Shown here: in pieces, positions 6,307 through 6,579 of the stretch | Numbering within the stretch: the first letter of the stretch is position 1 | Layout of the letters: each line of letters begins with the position of its first letter | NCBI GenBank assembly: GCA_004298915.1 | Contig: SCTE01000308.1 | Span: forward strand, 1-6,579 | DNA: 6,579 nucleotides | Reading direction: 5' to 3' | From: Chloroflexota bacterium | Lineage (GTDB): Bacteria > Chloroflexota > Limnocylindria > Limnocylindrales > CSP1-4 | Made by a program: the position numbers and the translations under genes | The notes under the pieces: generated by a model | The model's input: the letters and a program-made list of their open reading frames with translations, nothing else | Told to the model about the DNA's origin: nothing | Database searches by the model: none

Positions 6307-6579
6307 GTGAGCGTCGGCACCGCGTTCCATCCCAGGACCGCGCCCCTCAATCGGAAGATGCAGTGGCGGGAGTGGTCGGGCTACTACGCGTCGTCCGTCT
6401 ACGCCGATGCCCACGACATCGAATACAACGCCGTCCGCGAGGCGGCCGCCCTCATCGATGTCAGCCCGCTCTACAAGTACCGGGTCAGCGGGCCGGACGC
6501 GCCCCGGCTCGTGGACCGGGTGATCACCCGCGACGCCACGAAGCTGAGCGTGGGGCAGGTCTACTACACGCCCTGGTGC
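6307..6579 (+). CDS. GcvT-family aminomethyltransferase-like protein (N-terminal 91 residues, cut by window edge)
   Basis: The frame starts with GTG at 6307, six bases after an excellent GAGGAG ribosome-binding site, and stays open to the right edge. Around residues 39-58 it reads EYNAVREAAALIDVSPLYKY, the hallmark of the GcvT/YgfZ/DmdA folate-binding fold (E-Y-xAVRE, then D-S-P). VSGPDAPRLVDRVITRD (60-76) and VGQVYYTP (82-89) continue the pattern seen in T-protein-like enzymes. Members pass one-carbon units to tetrahydrofolate from aminomethyl, N-methyl or S-methyl donors; bona fide glycine-cleavage GcvT normally lies with gcvH and gcvP, which are not seen here. It may therefore be one of the many GcvT paralogues acting on methylated amines or similar compounds. 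About three quarters of the protein, including the folate-site residues, lies outside the window, so substrate and exact subfamily remain open. Confidence 0.82.
   Translation, partial: MSVGTAFHPRTAPLNRKMQWREWSGYYASSVYADAHDIEYNAVREAAALIDVSPLYKYRVSGPDAPRLVDRVITRDATKLSVGQVYYTPWC

Noticed and set aside
5350..6414. Minus-strand open frame of 354 codons across the vapBC region
   Set aside because: It lies opposite vapB, vapC, two spacers and the GcvT-like start, all with good motifs and ribosome-binding sites. Its translation is low-complexity Arg/Ser/Ala.

Overview
The window is a compact, very GC-rich piece of bacterial chromosome. Codons in the metabolic genes end almost always in G or C, one start is GTG and genes overlap by 1-4 bases. 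This fits a high-GC lineage such as Actinomycetota or soil/freshwater Chloroflexota. No rRNA or other marker gene is present, so the phylum is not settled.

Layout. Positions 1-5316 are read leftward. First in transcription order is a pair of related FAD-dependent oxidoreductases of the phytoene-desaturase-like/PYROXD2 type (5316-3682 and 3682-2015), joined by a one-base TGATG stop/start overlap. After a 45-base gap comes a large STAND/AAA ATP-binding protein of the kind found in LuxR/MalT-like regulators (1969 down to the left edge, C-terminus not in the window). Positions 5317-5542 are a divergent intergenic region. Rightward from it runs a complete type II toxin-antitoxin pair, vapB-like ribbon-helix-helix antitoxin (5543-5809) and vapC-like PIN-domain RNase (5806-6189), overlapping by ATGA. 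A 117-base spacer with a GC hairpin and two further palindromic elements follows. Last is the first 91 codons of a GcvT-family (aminomethyltransferase-like, folate-binding) protein, starting at a GTG behind a strong ribosome-binding site and running off the right edge.

How it may work together. The oxidoreductase pair was probably made by duplication and is translationally coupled, which suggests two related or jointly acting flavoproteins. A GcvT-like protein on the other side of the divergent region raises the possibility of an oxidation/one-carbon transfer locus with a toxin-antitoxin cassette lying in its middle; this is inference from position only. The clearest regulatory signal is a perfect 7+7 inverted repeat (5498-5520) over a near-consensus -10 box just ahead of vapB, a good candidate for the VapBC autoregulatory operator. 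Its right half recurs (14 of 16 bases) at 6257-6272 in front of the GcvT-like gene. That is either a second VapB half-site or a pair of direct repeats bracketing the toxin-antitoxin cassette. No tRNA, rRNA, CRISPR array or insertion sequence was seen.
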